Shown here piece after piece: positions 30,383 to 38,680 of a stretch of 41,444 bases of DNA. The position numbers and the translations under genes were made by a program. This DNA is from an uncultured Verrucomicrobiota bacterium (lineage in GTDB: Bacteria > Verrucomicrobiota > Verrucomicrobiia > Verrucomicrobiales > Verrucomicrobiaceae). The stretch lies in assembly GCA_903854655.1 (NCBI GenBank), contig CAINXC010000520.1:1-41444 (forward strand), written 5' to 3'. The first letter of the stretch is position 1. The number at the start of each line of letters is the position of its first letter. The notes beneath the pieces are model-generated. The model saw only the letters and a list, made by a program, of their open reading frames with translations. It ran no database searches and was not told the origin of the DNA.

Positions 30383-33155
30383 GCCGGACAGCAGAAAATC
30401 CCTGTCGCGGCGGCTGATCGTAAGGCTGTCTGTGGCGATCGGGCTGGTTTCCGGGGTTGCCTGTGCGACGATGGTCCTCTTCAGCGCACATTCCGAAAAG
30501 CTCTCGCTCGAGAGGGGTGCCGACCTGACCATGTCCCATCTCTCCGCGAGCCTGGAGCAGCCGTTGTGGAATCTTGATGCGGCGGCAATCACCTTCATTG
30601 GCGAAACCTTCGCGAGGAACAACCAGATCAGCGCCCTGACATTCCTGGGAGAGGACGGGAAGGAGCTGTATTCATTTCGTCGTGAGGACGGAGGCAAGGG
30701 CGTGAGGCGCCACTCCGCGGTGCAGCACCGAGGGAGGAAGATCGGCGAAATTGACGCGGCCTTTTCGAGAAAGAGTTATTATGATAAGATACGACTTATC
30801 ATTCTATCAACAACGCTCATGGCGCTGCTCGTCATCGTCATTGTCTTCTTTGTGACAGATTATCTTGTCAGAAGACAGCTCAGATCGCCGCTGGACCGGT
30901 TGTCCCGGGTTCTCATGGCGTATTCGAAGGGGGACTACTCCCCCCAGCCTGCGGTCGCATCCTTCGAGGAGTTCAAGCAGTTCGGGCTCGTGCTTGCGGA
31001 GATGGGCGGCCGCATACAGGACCAGCTTGACCAGCTCAGGACCCTTAATGTCACGCTGACCCAGAAAAACGCCATCCTGGAAGCCCAGACAAACTCCACC
31101 ATCGACGGCATCCTGATTGTTGACGCCCAGGGCAAGAAGATTCTCCAGAACCAGCGGGTGGCCGAACTCTGGAGCGTTCCGAAACCCATCGCTGACAGCG
31201 ATGATGACGCCGAGCAGTTTCAACATGCCATGCGTTCGACCATGGATCCCGAAGGGTTTGCGGCAAAGACGCGCCATCTCAACAACCATCCGCACGAAAC
31301 CAGCCGGGACGAGGTCCATCTGACCGACGGGACGGTGCTCGACAGATATTCGGCCCCTGTTTCCGGCAAGGACGGGAAAATCTACGGACGAATTTGGACC
31401 TTCCGCGACATCACCGAGCGCAAGCGCGCGGAAAAGGCCCTGAGTGAAACCAATGACCGCTACTCCCGGCAGGTGGCCGCGCTGATGGAAATGACGCGCG
31501 TCTGCGCCCTGCACCAGGCCGGCCTTCCGGATCTCCGGCGCGAGGTCACCCAAATCGCCAGCCAGACGCTGGAGGTCGGGCGGGCAAGCATCTGGCGCTA
31601 TGACGGCAATAGCGAGGCCATTGTCTGCCAGGAATTGTTTGAACAGAGCACGCGATCACATTCCAACGGGGCGGTGTTTCGTGCGGCGGATTTTCCGGCT
31701 TATTTCCGCGCCCTGGCGGAAGCCGATGTCGTTGCCGCAGACGATGCCTGCCGCGATCTGCGCACGGCAGAGTTTTCCGAGGCCTATCTGCGCCCGCTTG
31801 GCATCACGTCCATGCTCACGGCGCCGGTTCACCTGATGGGCAGCCTGGCAGGTGTTCTGTGCTGCGAACACATCGGCCCGGCCCGGCAATGGACGGCTGA
31901 CGAACAGGCCTTCACCATCTCCGTGGCCAACGTCGTCTCCCTGCTGCTTGCAGAGGAGGAGCGCGAAAAAATCGAAAGGCAGTTCCACCAGTCGCAAAAG
32001 ATGGATGCCATCGGCCAGCTTGCGGCAGGCGTCGCCCATGACCTGAACAACGCGCTGGCTCCCATCATGATGGCGGTGGAGTTGCTCATGATGAAGAATC
32101 CGGACCACACGGAGCTGGTGGAGATGATGGAGAGCAGCGCCCACCGCGCGGCGGGCATGGTCCGCCAGTTGCTGACCTTCGCCAAGGGCGCGGAAGGGCA
32201 GCGGGTCTCCATTCAGTTTCTCCACCTGATCAAGGAAATGGAGAAAATCATCCGCCGCACCTTCCCGAAGGACATCCATCTGCAGCTCAGCCTGGCCCCG
32301 GAACTGCCCACAGTGCTGGGCGATGCCACGATGCTGCACCAGGTGCTGCTCAATCTCTGCGTCAATGCGCGCGCCGCCATGCCCCACGGCGGCACGATCA
32401 CCATCGAGGCCGGGCCCATGACGGTGGACGCGGTGTTTGCCAGCAGCCTGCACGTGGCGGACGCCAGGCCCGGCCACTATCTGGTGCTGCGCGTGACGGA
32501 CACCGGCACCGGCATCCCGCCGGAAATCCTGGACCGGATTTTTGAGCCGTTCTTCACGACGAAAGGTCCTGACAAGGGCACCGGCCTGGGCCTGTCCACA
32601 GTCCTGGGAATTGTGAAAGGCCATGGCGGGTTTCTCCAGGTGTGCTCCCAGCCGGGCCATGGCACGACCTTCAGCATTTTTCTGCCGGTGGAACAGCATC
32701 AAGTCCAGATCGAAGAGGACGCAAGGATTGACTCGAGCTTCCGAGGCAATGGCGAGACCATCCTCCTGGTTGATGACGAGGCCTCCATCCGCGAAGTCGC
32801 GCGCGCGGTGCTGGGGCGCCTGAATTTTGCCCCGATCACCGCCACCGATGGAGAGGATGCACTGGTGCAGGCGGCGCAGCATCGCACCGACCTGCACGCC
32901 ATCATCACGGACATGGACATGCCCCGCATGAACGGCCTGGAGTTTGTCCGCACCCTCCGCCGGATGCTGCCGGACATCCCCATTGTCGTGGCCAGCGGAA
33001 GGCTGGAAGAGGCGCTGATCAGGGAATTCAGGGCCCTGGGGGTGACGTGCCTGCTGAACAAACCGTTCACCCAGCCGCAGCTCGCCGAGGCGTTGAAACA
33101 CGTCCTTGCACACAAGAGAGCGACCGACTCTTCAGGGAATTCCTGGGCAGGCTGA
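30375..33155 (+). CDS. Hybrid sensor histidine kinase
   Basis: A 926-residue membrane kinase. Two membrane segments (~14-36 and ~139-161) flank a periplasmic sensor of about 100 residues; a HAMP-like linker follows (~162-215). PAS (~236-348) and GAF-like (~375-525) domains precede the kinase core. Key sites: H555 in AGVAHDLNNALAP (H box), N664 in LLNLCVNARAAM, DTGTGIP (~709-715), GTGLGLS (~735-741). The C-terminal receiver has D800/D801, phospho-acceptor D846 in ITDMDMP and K896 in LNKPF. ATG 30375 overlaps the binding-protein stop; ATG 30363 is a near alternative. No output domain or partner regulator is next to it. Confidence 0.92.
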   Translation: MTEPDSRKSLSRRLIVRLSVAIGLVSGVACATMVLFSAHSEKLSLERGADLTMSHLSASLEQPLWNLDAAAITFIGETFARNNQISALTFLGEDGKELYSFRREDGGKGVRRHSAVQHRGRKIGEIDAAFSRKSYYDKIRLIILSTTLMALLVIVIVFFVTDYLVRRQLRSPLDRLSRVLMAYSKGDYSPQPAVASFEEFKQFGLVLAEMGGRIQDQLDQLRTLNVTLTQKNAILEAQTNSTIDGILIVDAQGKKILQNQRVAELWSVPKPIADSDDDAEQFQHAMRSTMDPEGFAAKTRHLNNHPHETSRDEVHLTDGTVLDRYSAPVSGKDGKIYGRIWTFRDITERKRAEKALSETNDRYSRQVAALMEMTRVCALHQAGLPDLRREVTQIASQTLEVGRASIWRYDGNSEAIVCQELFEQSTRSHSNGAVFRAADFPAYFRALAEADVVAADDACRDLRTAEFSEAYLRPLGITSMLTAPVHLMGSLAGVLCCEHIGPARQWTADEQAFTISVANVVSLLLAEEEREKIERQFHQSQKMDAIGQLAAGVAHDLNNALAPIMMAVELLMMKNPDHTELVEMMESSAHRAAGMVRQLLTFAKGAEGQRVSIQFLHLIKEMEKIIRRTFPKDIHLQLSLAPELPTVLGDATMLHQVLLNLCVNARAAMPHGGTITIEAGPMTVDAVFASSLHVADARPGHYLVLRVTDTGTGIPPEILDRIFEPFFTTKGPDKGTGLGLSTVLGIVKGHGGFLQVCSQPGHGTTFSIFLPVEQHQVQIEEDARIDSSFRGNGETILLVDDEASIREVARAVLGRLNFAPITATDGEDALVQAAQHRTDLHAIITDMDMPRMNGLEFVRTLRRMLPDIPIVVASGRLEEALIREFRALGVTCLLNKPFTQPQLAEALKHVLAHKRATDSSGNSWAG

Positions 33156-33322
33156 CCAGGGAACGACAACATGGGGTAGTCTCACCAGCAACGTTTCGAA
33201 GCCTGTCCAGTCCCATCTCCAGGAATAGTTTCCGGGCCCGTCCTTTTGTCCATTTACAGGCGCGATTCTGTGCCCATCAGTCCCGCCCCCGGCCCGCCGG
33301 GGGATTTCCTGACTGCCTTGCC

Positions 33323-34555
33323 ATGATGACCAAACCCGACCCCAAGTTCCTCACCCTCCTCTCCGACACCGCAGCGAAGTTCGATGCCCTCAGCCTCAAC
33401 GGCCACGTTCTGGAAGACCAGGCGGGTTCCCTGCTGAGCACCTCCTCCCAATTGAGCGCCCAACTGCTCGCCTTCCGCGACCAGATTTCCGAAGCCCTCG
33501 AAGCCAAAATCGCGGCGGATCTCGCCGAAAAGGAAGCCGCGAAGCAAGCCGCCGCTGAGGCCAAGGCCCAGGCCATCGCCGAGAAGGAAGCCGCCAAGCA
33601 TGCCGCTGCCGCAGCCAAGGCACAGGCCATTGCCGAAAAGGAAGCCGCCAAGCAGGCCGCCGCTGAAACCAAGGCCCAGGCCATTGCCGAAAAGGAAGCC
33701 GCCAAGCAGGCCGCCGCCGAGGCCAAGGCCCAGGCCATCGCCGAGAAGGAAGCTGCCAAGCAGGCTGCCGCTGAAGCCAAGGCACAGGCCATTGTCGAAA
33801 AGGAAGCCGCCAGGCAGGCTGCCGCTGAATCCAAGGCCCAGGCCATCGCCGAGAAGGAAGCTGCCAAGCAGGCCGCTGCCGAGGCCAAGGCCCAGGCCCT
33901 CGCCGAGAAGGAAGCTGCCAAGCAGGCCGCTGCCGAAGCCAAGGCACAAGCCATTACCGAAAAGGAAGCCGCCAAGCAGGCCGCCGCTGAAGCCAAGGCC
34001 CAGGCCATTGCCGAAAAGGAAGCCGCCAAGCAGGCTGCCGCTGAAGCCAAAGCACAGGCCATTGCCGAGAAAGAAGCTGCGAAAGCCCAGGCGCTTGCTG
34101 AAAAAGAGGCCGCACGTCTTGCCAAGGAACAGGCCGATGCCGAAAGGGCCGAGGCCAAAGCCAGGGCGCTCGCCGAAAAAGAAGCCGCCCGCATCGCCAA
34201 GGAGCAGGCCGACGCTGAAAAAGCGGCGGCCAAAGCCCAGGCGCTCGCCGAAAAGGAAGCCGCCCGCATTGCCAAGGAGCAGGCCGACGCCGAAAAAGCC
34301 GAAGCCAAAGCCAAGGTGCTTGCCGAGAAAGAAGCCGCCGCCGCCGCCAAGGCAAAGGAGCGTGCTGAAAAGGAAGCCGCCAAGCAGGCCGCTGCCGCAG
34401 CCAAGGAAGCCGCGCGCATCGCCAAGGAGGAAGCCATTGCAGCCCGCATCGCGGCCGAAAAAGCCGCCGAACGTGAGTTCATCCGCCGCGGCCGCGAAAT
34501 CGCCAAGGCGGCCAAAAACGACGAGGTCGTATGGGTGGACCAGTCTGAGGAGTAA
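33323..34555 (+). CDS. Alanine/lysine/glutamate-repeat helical protein
   Basis: A 410-residue protein. Residues 1-65 are a normal N-terminal domain (FLTLLSDTAAKFDALSLNG...). From A68 (nt 33524) come ten 18-residue repeats with consensus AEKEAAKQAAAEAKAQAI, then one 11-residue unit (34064-34096), then three 25-residue units with ARIAKEQADAEKAEAK (34097-34321), then irregular AKEAAR blocks. The end, residues ~385-410, is REFIRRGREIAKAAKNDEVVWVDQSEE-like and distinct. Repeat lengths 11, 18 and 25 differ by 7, the sizes of hendecad and heptad combinations. It should form a long single helix or coiled coil, perhaps a spacer in the envelope (TolA-like), though no membrane segment is visible. Confidence 0.85.
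   Translation: MMTKPDPKFLTLLSDTAAKFDALSLNGHVLEDQAGSLLSTSSQLSAQLLAFRDQISEALEAKIAADLAEKEAAKQAAAEAKAQAIAEKEAAKHAAAAAKAQAIAEKEAAKQAAAETKAQAIAEKEAAKQAAAEAKAQAIAEKEAAKQAAAEAKAQAIVEKEAARQAAAESKAQAIAEKEAAKQAAAEAKAQALAEKEAAKQAAAEAKAQAITEKEAAKQAAAEAKAQAIAEKEAAKQAAAEAKAQAIAEKEAAKAQALAEKEAARLAKEQADAERAEAKARALAEKEAARIAKEQADAEKAAAKAQALAEKEAARIAKEQADAEKAEAKAKVLAEKEAAAAAKAKERAEKEAAKQAAAAAKEAARIAKEEAIAARIAAEKAAEREFIRRGREIAKAAKNDEVVWVDQSEE
33524..34321 (+). repeat. Coding tandem repeats: ten 54-bp, one 33-bp, three 75-bp units
   Basis: The 54-bp units (33524-34063) are near-identical at DNA level, differing mostly at third positions and a few codons (H, T, S, V or R variants). A 33-bp unit marks the junction to the 75-bp units. 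This array is prone to length change by slippage or recombination. Confidence 0.9.
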
Positions 34556-34614
34556 GGGACGAAGCGAGCAGGACTTCAGGAGGGCAAGGCGCGGCCGGCG
34601 GGCATCCCCGCATG

Positions 34615-34637
34615 GTCAGGCGCTCTACCCCCTGAGC
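34615..34637 (-). other. tRNA-like D-arm plus 5' anticodon-stem fragment
   Basis: On the minus strand this reads GCTCAGGGGGTAGAGC, a perfect D-arm, continuing into GCCTGAC as the 5' side of an anticodon stem. The matching 3' anticodon stem, the T-arm and a CCA-type acceptor are absent. It is either a tRNA remnant or a chance part of an intergenic repeat. Confidence 0.4.
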
Positions 34638-34707
34638 CGCGCTAAAGCGGGCACAACGAGCGTGGGCAACCAAGCAAGGAAAGGCTTCCGGGCTTTGTGT
34701 TCGCGGC

Positions 34708-34887
34708 TGGTGTACCGACTTGAGTCGGCCGGGTGGCGGACCATCCATGAAATCCCTCCCCTCCTTGAGACCCTCGGCAAGTCCGCAGGGGCACAGGGCT
34801 TCTGTGCGCAGCTCGGTCGTTGAGGGAAGGCTGCCAGCACCGGGAGAAAAGGTGGTGCCACCCCGGCCGACTCAAGTCGGTACACCA
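34708..34887. repeat. Inverted repeat with ~29-bp arms
   Basis: Left arm 34708-34736 contains GTACCGACTTGAGTCGGCC; right arm 34858-34887 is its reverse complement with one indel. ACCGACTTGAGTCGG is itself a palindrome. The 121-bp spacer has no gene. Confidence 0.85.
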
Positions 34888-34998
34888 ACCGCGCCATCCA
34901 GGTGATCGGTCCTGCTCCCTGCGCCATGCTCCCTGCGCTCTGCACCCTTCGAAACTACGGTTGCTGAACTCCACAACCCCGTCTTTGATGGGCCGCCT

Positions 34999-35739
34999 AT
35001 GAGCAAAACCAAGATTCTCGTCACCGGCTGCAAGGGCCGCATGGGCCAGGCGGTCATCCGCGCCGTTGAGGCGGAGCCGGCGACGGAAGTCGGCGCGGCC
35101 ATTGACCAGGGCGACTCCCTTCTGGACGCCCTTGAGAAGTGCGACGTGGTCATCGACTTCACCACCCACAGCTTCAGCAACGAACTGGTCGCCGCCTGCG
35201 TCTCCCACGGCAAGCGCCTGGTGATGGGCACCACCGGGCACAACGCGGATGAACTGGCGCACCTGCGCGCCGCCTCCGTGACCCTGCCGGTGGTGCTGGC
35301 GCCGAATTTCAGCATCGGCGTGAACACCCTGTTCTGGCTCACCCGCAAGGCCACCGAGATCCTGGGGCCGGACTTCGACCTGGAAGTCGTCGAGATGCAC
35401 CACCGCATGAAGACCGATTCGCCCAGCGGCACCGCCCGCCGCCTGGTCGAAATCCTCACCGAGGTGCGCGGCCTCAGCTACGACACGGACACCCGCCACG
35501 GCCGCTTCGGCGACGTGGGCGCGCGCACCAAGACCGAGATCGGCGTGCATGCCCTGCGTGGCGGCGACGTGGTGGGCGACCACACCGTGGTCTATGCCAA
35601 CGTCGGCGAGCGCGTGGAACTCACTCACAAGGCAAGCAGCCGCGACACCTTCGCCACCGGCTCCGTGCGCGCCGCCCGCTGGCTCGCCTCGCAAGGCCCG
35701 GGAATCTATGACATGCAGGACGTGCTGGGGCTGAAGTGA
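34999..35739 (+). CDS. dapB: 4-hydroxy-tetrahydrodipicolinate reductase
   Basis: A 246-residue enzyme of the lysine/diaminopimelate pathway using NAD(P)H. The N-terminal Rossmann motif is KILVTGCKGRMGQAV (~4-18), VVIDFTTHSFS (~51-61) and VMGTTGHNADEL (~75-86). The substrate-binding signature EVVEMHHRMKTDSPSGTA (~131-148) has the catalytic His and Lys. GERVELTHKASSRDTFATGSVRAARW (~208-233) closes the family pattern. Shorter by ~20 residues than E. coli DapB, as in many bacteria. dapA is not in the window. No Shine-Dalgarno is evident. Confidence 0.95.
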   Translation: MSKTKILVTGCKGRMGQAVIRAVEAEPATEVGAAIDQGDSLLDALEKCDVVIDFTTHSFSNELVAACVSHGKRLVMGTTGHNADELAHLRAASVTLPVVLAPNFSIGVNTLFWLTRKATEILGPDFDLEVVEMHHRMKTDSPSGTARRLVEILTEVRGLSYDTDTRHGRFGDVGARTKTEIGVHALRGGDVVGDHTVVYANVGERVELTHKASSRDTFATGSVRAARWLASQGPGIYDMQDVLGLK

Positions 35740-35749
35740 GCAAAGGGCT

Positions 35750-35877
35750 CAATGCAAAGTGGGGAACGCAAAGTGCTAAGTGCAAAAAGCCCCCCTCGCT
35801 CCAGGGATTTCCCATTTTGCATTTTTCATTCTCCATTTTGCATTTCGCACTCCGAACCAAGCACTAAGCACTGGTCC
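35750..35877. repeat. Intergenic AAGTGC / TTTTGCATT word repeats
   Basis: Between dapB and folK: AACGCAAAGTGCTAAGTGC words, then ATTTTGCATTTTTCATTCTCC-type words repeated twice, then CAAGCACTAAGCACTGG just before the folK ATG. The AGTGC words relate to the arms at 1111-1194. No gene is seen. Confidence 0.6.
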
Positions 35878-35879
35878 CC

Positions 35880-36416
35880 ATGCATCCCGCCCCAGACACC
35901 GCGCCCTCCACCCCGTGCGGCATAGCCTTGGGCTCCAACCTGGGCGACCGGCTCGACAACTTCCAGCGCGGCCTCCACGAGGTGCTGGCGCGCATTCCTG
36001 GCGCCGTGCTGCTCGCCGCCGCCCCGGTGTATGAGACCGCGCCGGTGGGCTGCCCGCCGGGATCGCAGAGCTTTTACAACAGCGTGGTGGAGCTCGCCTG
36101 CCCCCTGGCGCCCCACGCCCTGCACCGCGTGCTGCAGGCCGTGGAGGCCCTGCTGGGGCGGCCCGGCGAGCGCGAACGCAACGCCCCGCGCCCGCTCGAC
36201 CTGGACATCCTCTACGCCGGCGGCCTCCGCCTCAACGACGAGGTGCTCACCATTCCCCACCCGCGCCTGCACACCCGCCGCTTCGTGCTGCAGCCCCTCG
36301 CCGGGATCCGCCCCGGCCTGGTGCTGCCCGGCCAGTCCCACACCGTACGACAGTTGCTCGACGCCCTGGAGGATGATCCCGGCTCGGTGACGCCCGTGGC
36401 GCACGACTGGGCCTGA
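35880..36416 (+). CDS. folK: 2-amino-4-hydroxy-6-hydroxymethyldihydropteridine pyrophosphokinase
   Basis: A 178-residue HPPK, which pyrophosphorylates hydroxymethyl-dihydropterin with ATP in folate synthesis. Signatures: GIALGSNLGDRLDNF (~14-28), VYETAPVGCPPGSQSFYNSVVEL (~50-72) and the metal/ATP site RERNAPRPLDLDILYAGG (~98-115), ending with HPRLHTRRFVLQPLAGI. Length normal. ATG 35880 follows the end of a repeat. folB and folP are not adjacent. It converges on the GNAT gene with a REP hairpin between. Confidence 0.95.
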   Translation: MHPAPDTAPSTPCGIALGSNLGDRLDNFQRGLHEVLARIPGAVLLAAAPVYETAPVGCPPGSQSFYNSVVELACPLAPHALHRVLQAVEALLGRPGERERNAPRPLDLDILYAGGLRLNDEVLTIPHPRLHTRRFVLQPLAGIRPGLVLPGQSHTVRQLLDALEDDPGSVTPVAHDWA

Positions 36417-36445
36417 ACCCCGCCCCGCAACGGCGATCACAAAGT

Positions 36446-36498
36446 GGCGCTGCGCGCAGGGTTTTTCGATTCACGCCGGGGGCGGCGTAAGTCACTTT
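36446..36498 (+). repeat. REP-like element, fifth copy
   Basis: Same family as 18531-18836. Stem arms ACGCCG/CGGCGT around a GGGG loop, followed by the conserved AGTCACTTT. It lies between convergent folK and GNAT genes, where a hairpin could insulate or end both transcripts. Confidence 0.85.
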
Positions 36499-36514
36499 GC
36501 TCCCCTGCCATGGC

Positions 36515-37051
36515 TCACGGGTCTGATTTCAACCGCGCGTACAGCACCATGTCCAGCCGCACCCCGCGCACGATGGCGGCCTGGCGCAGCAGCCCTTCCT
36601 GAGTGAAGCCCAGCCGCTCCGGGATGCGCCGGCTCGCGACATTGTCCACGGCGGCCTGGATCTGCACCCGGTGCCGCCCCAGGTCCGTCAGGCACCAGTG
36701 CGTCATCGCTTTCACCGCCGCCGTCATGAGCCCCCGGCCGCACTGCTCCTGGTCCAGCCAGTAGCCCAGGGTGACGCATTCGTTCTCGTGATCGGCGTGA
36801 ACGATGCCGATGCCGCCCACGATCGCCCCGTGCAGCCGTACGCAGCAGGCCAGCTCATGCCTGCCCTGCCAGGCCGCGCGCGACACCGCGATGAAGCGCG
36901 CCACGTCGCGCGGCGTCGTCACCAGCGGCACCCACGGCAGCCACGGCGCGAGATGCTCGCGGTTGCGATCGATCACCGCGAAATGCTCGGGCACGTCCGC
37001 CTCCGTAAGCTGCTCGATGCCGAGGTCTGGATGCTGGGTGGGAATGATCAT
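36515..37051 (-). CDS. GNAT acetyltransferase, RimJ/RimL-like
   Basis: A 178-residue N-acetyltransferase. The order is VPEHFAVIDRNREHLAPWLPW (~19-39), CCVRLHGAIVGGIGIV (~69-84), TLGYWLDQEQCGRGLMTAAVKAM (~93-115, the acetyl-CoA pyrophosphate loop Q-x-x-G-R-G) and NVASRRIPERLGFTQEG (~137-153). This is the class that acetylates ribosomal protein N-termini or other amines; the S.. ..RIPERLGF end fits RimL-like proteins (usually N.AS.rv.EklGF). Substrate undetermined. Start ATG 37051; the gene converges with folK. Confidence 0.9.
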   Translation of the reverse strand: MIIPTQHPDLGIEQLTEADVPEHFAVIDRNREHLAPWLPWVPLVTTPRDVARFIAVSRAAWQGRHELACCVRLHGAIVGGIGIVHADHENECVTLGYWLDQEQCGRGLMTAAVKAMTHWCLTDLGRHRVQIQAAVDNVASRRIPERLGFTQEGLLRQAAIVRGVRLDMVLYARLKSDP

Positions 37052-37227
37052 GAAAAGGACCTCATCCTTGCCACCGTGACGGGCTTAATGAAAGCGCTGT
37101 TTTCGTGGCGAGTTTTCGGCGGAGCTTGGCCGCCGTGCCCCCTCCACATCATGGAAAGACACCATTCCTTTGCTTGCGCTCGCCCGCTGTGCGGACAGGA
37201 GGACGGACCCTTTCCAATGACGCGACC

Positions 37228-37563
37228 CTACTCCCCCTGCGCGTGCCCCTCGCGGCCGCCCACCTCGCGGAACAGCTCCTGCAGCTTCGCCCGCGCCTCC
37301 TTCAGGGCCGCCTGCCCGCCAGGGGTGATACGGTAGAGGACACGACGCCCCCCGCCCTCCTCCGCGCGGCTGGTCAGCCAGCCGTCCTTCTCCATGCTCT
37401 TGAGCATGGGGTAAAGGGTGCCGGGGCTGATGTTGTAGCCGTGGTGGCGCAGCTCGCCGATCATCCAGTTGCCGCACAGGTCCCCCTCCTCCGCATGGTG
37501 CAGCACATGCATCCGGATGAACCCGGAGAGCAGGCGTTGCAGGGGTTTTTCAATATCGGCCAT
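37228..37563 (-). CDS. PadR-family transcriptional regulator
   Basis: A 111-residue winged-helix repressor-type protein. DLCGNWMIGELRHHGYNISPGTLYPMLKSMEKDGWL (~28-63) is the PadR recognition region and RVLYRITPGGQAALKEA (~73-89) the wing and following helix. It starts at ATG 37563-37561, the last in-frame ATG before the domain. The usual C-terminal dimer helix is short. No transporter or target gene is divergent from it, so its regulon is unknown. Confidence 0.9.
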   Translation of the reverse strand: MADIEKPLQRLLSGFIRMHVLHHAEEGDLCGNWMIGELRHHGYNISPGTLYPMLKSMEKDGWLTSRAEEGGGRRVLYRITPGGQAALKEARAKLQELFREVGGREGHAQGE

Positions 37564-38059
37564 GCCGTCGGTCAATCTATCCAAACAGTTGCCGGAAACC
37601 AGCGGCAATTCGCGTTCCCCGGCCCCCCCCTCCGCAGACAGGAGGAGGGCAGGAGCTATGGAATGCCGTTTGCCCGTATGCGCAAGAAGTTGTTGCGGGG
37701 GGGGCGCGAGGAACGTCGGCCCGTCAACACCCCGCCTGCCGCTCCTCCACCATCTCCAGTCCGTGCGGATCACCGTCCATAGGTCGGGATCACCCTGAAG
37801 CGGATGCGTCCGGAGGCGCAAACACCCGTGATACAGCACGGACCGCGTAGGGCCGGAGGAGCCTGCGCAGGCGATGTGCAGACAAAACTCAAGGAGAGCG
37901 GCCATGACGTGCCCCTGATCCTCCACCCCACTTGCACGCACGGTTTGTTGAAACGTCGATGACGGTCACGACGATCAACCAGATGCGCCTGTCAGGTCGC
38001 GCCCGCAATCTTCGAGAAGCACCTGCAGCAACGCAATCCATTGTGGTCCCCATCATATT
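37564..38059. other. 496-bp gap without recognised gene
   Basis: Between the PadR start and the VOC gene. It contains several poly-C/G runs near 37620 and 37700 and no clear inverted repeat or tRNA. Open frames run through it but lack recognisable domains. It may hold the PadR promoter and operator, but no specific palindrome stands out. Confidence 0.5.
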
Positions 38060-38587
38060 ATGAAACCGATCCTCCGTTTGACCTCCGCCGCCGCCTTGCT
38101 TCTGACCATCACGCTGTGGACGCGCGCAGCGGACCCGTTGAAAACCAAGGATGATTCCACCGCCTCTTCCGGGACCACAAGCGAGCCGTCCTTGCGCAAG
38201 CCCGGCTTTGTCTTCATGGAGCTGGGCACGACGCATGTGGAGGACTATCTTTCCTTCTTCGAGAGCGTGGGGCAATTCAGGCCCATGTCGCGGCAGCCGG
38301 GCTACATTCAGGCACGCTCGGAGCTGGCCGAGATCACGTTTATCGATCCAAAGTTTTGGTCGGGCGGCCACCCGTTCAGCGGCAAGCTGAAAGGCAGCGA
38401 TCAGGGACTCGGCATCGAGATCGGCATCGTCGTCACGAATCTCGACCAGGCTTATGCAGCCGCGCTCAAATGGAAGGACAAGGGCTGGCCCGTCGCCACC
38501 GGCATCGTCCGCCGCCCGTGGGGCGTGCGCGACTTTCGCGTGCTCGCGCCGGACGGGTACTATCTGCGGTTCACAGAAGGGCGATGA
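38060..38587 (+). CDS. Exported VOC-superfamily (glyoxalase-like) protein
   Basis: A 175-residue protein with a signal peptide (~1-23, ILRLTSAAALLLTITLWTRA) and a single VOC domain (~48-172). Visible: FVFMELGTTHVEDYLSFFES (~51-70), LGIEIGIVVTNLDQAYAAALKWKDKGWPV (~117-145) and the last strand FRVLAPDGYYLRFTE (~159-173). Export is unusual for this superfamily. Metal ligands are not obvious: the first strand has E54, the last E173. Function unknown; possible small-molecule binding or resistance role. Confidence 0.8.
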   Translation: MKPILRLTSAAALLLTITLWTRAADPLKTKDDSTASSGTTSEPSLRKPGFVFMELGTTHVEDYLSFFESVGQFRPMSRQPGYIQARSELAEITFIDPKFWSGGHPFSGKLKGSDQGLGIEIGIVVTNLDQAYAAALKWKDKGWPVATGIVRRPWGVRDFRVLAPDGYYLRFTEGR

Positions 38588-38680
38588 GCGTGGTGAACGG
38601 ATTCCAAGACAAGCCGGGCACCGGAAACTCCCGGCGCTGGTGAGACGGCGGTCGAGGGCGGCATGGGTCGGAATCCTCGT

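Larger units (their letters stand above)
34556..34998. other. 443-bp gap with inverted repeat and tRNA-like fragment
   Basis: No gene is seen. It contains a 23-base tRNA-like fragment on the minus strand (34615-34637) and an inverted repeat with arms at 34708-34736 and 34858-34887. A hairpin CCGC..GCGG lies next to the tRNA-like piece. Confidence 0.7.

Noticed and set aside
33524..34321. Possible CRISPR-like array
   Set aside because: The repeats are in frame, have no spacers and encode a helical protein.
33277..34515. Minus-strand alanine/serine-rich frame opposite the helical repeat gene
   Set aside because: Low-complexity mirror of the AEKEAAK repeats; no start context and no independent motif.
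34600..34660. Complete tRNA gene
   Set aside because: Only a D-arm and 5' anticodon half are present; no T-loop or acceptor pairing.
37564..38059. An extension of the PadR gene or a hidden gene upstream
   Set aside because: Open frames exist but give W- and R-rich strings with no family resemblance and no start signals.
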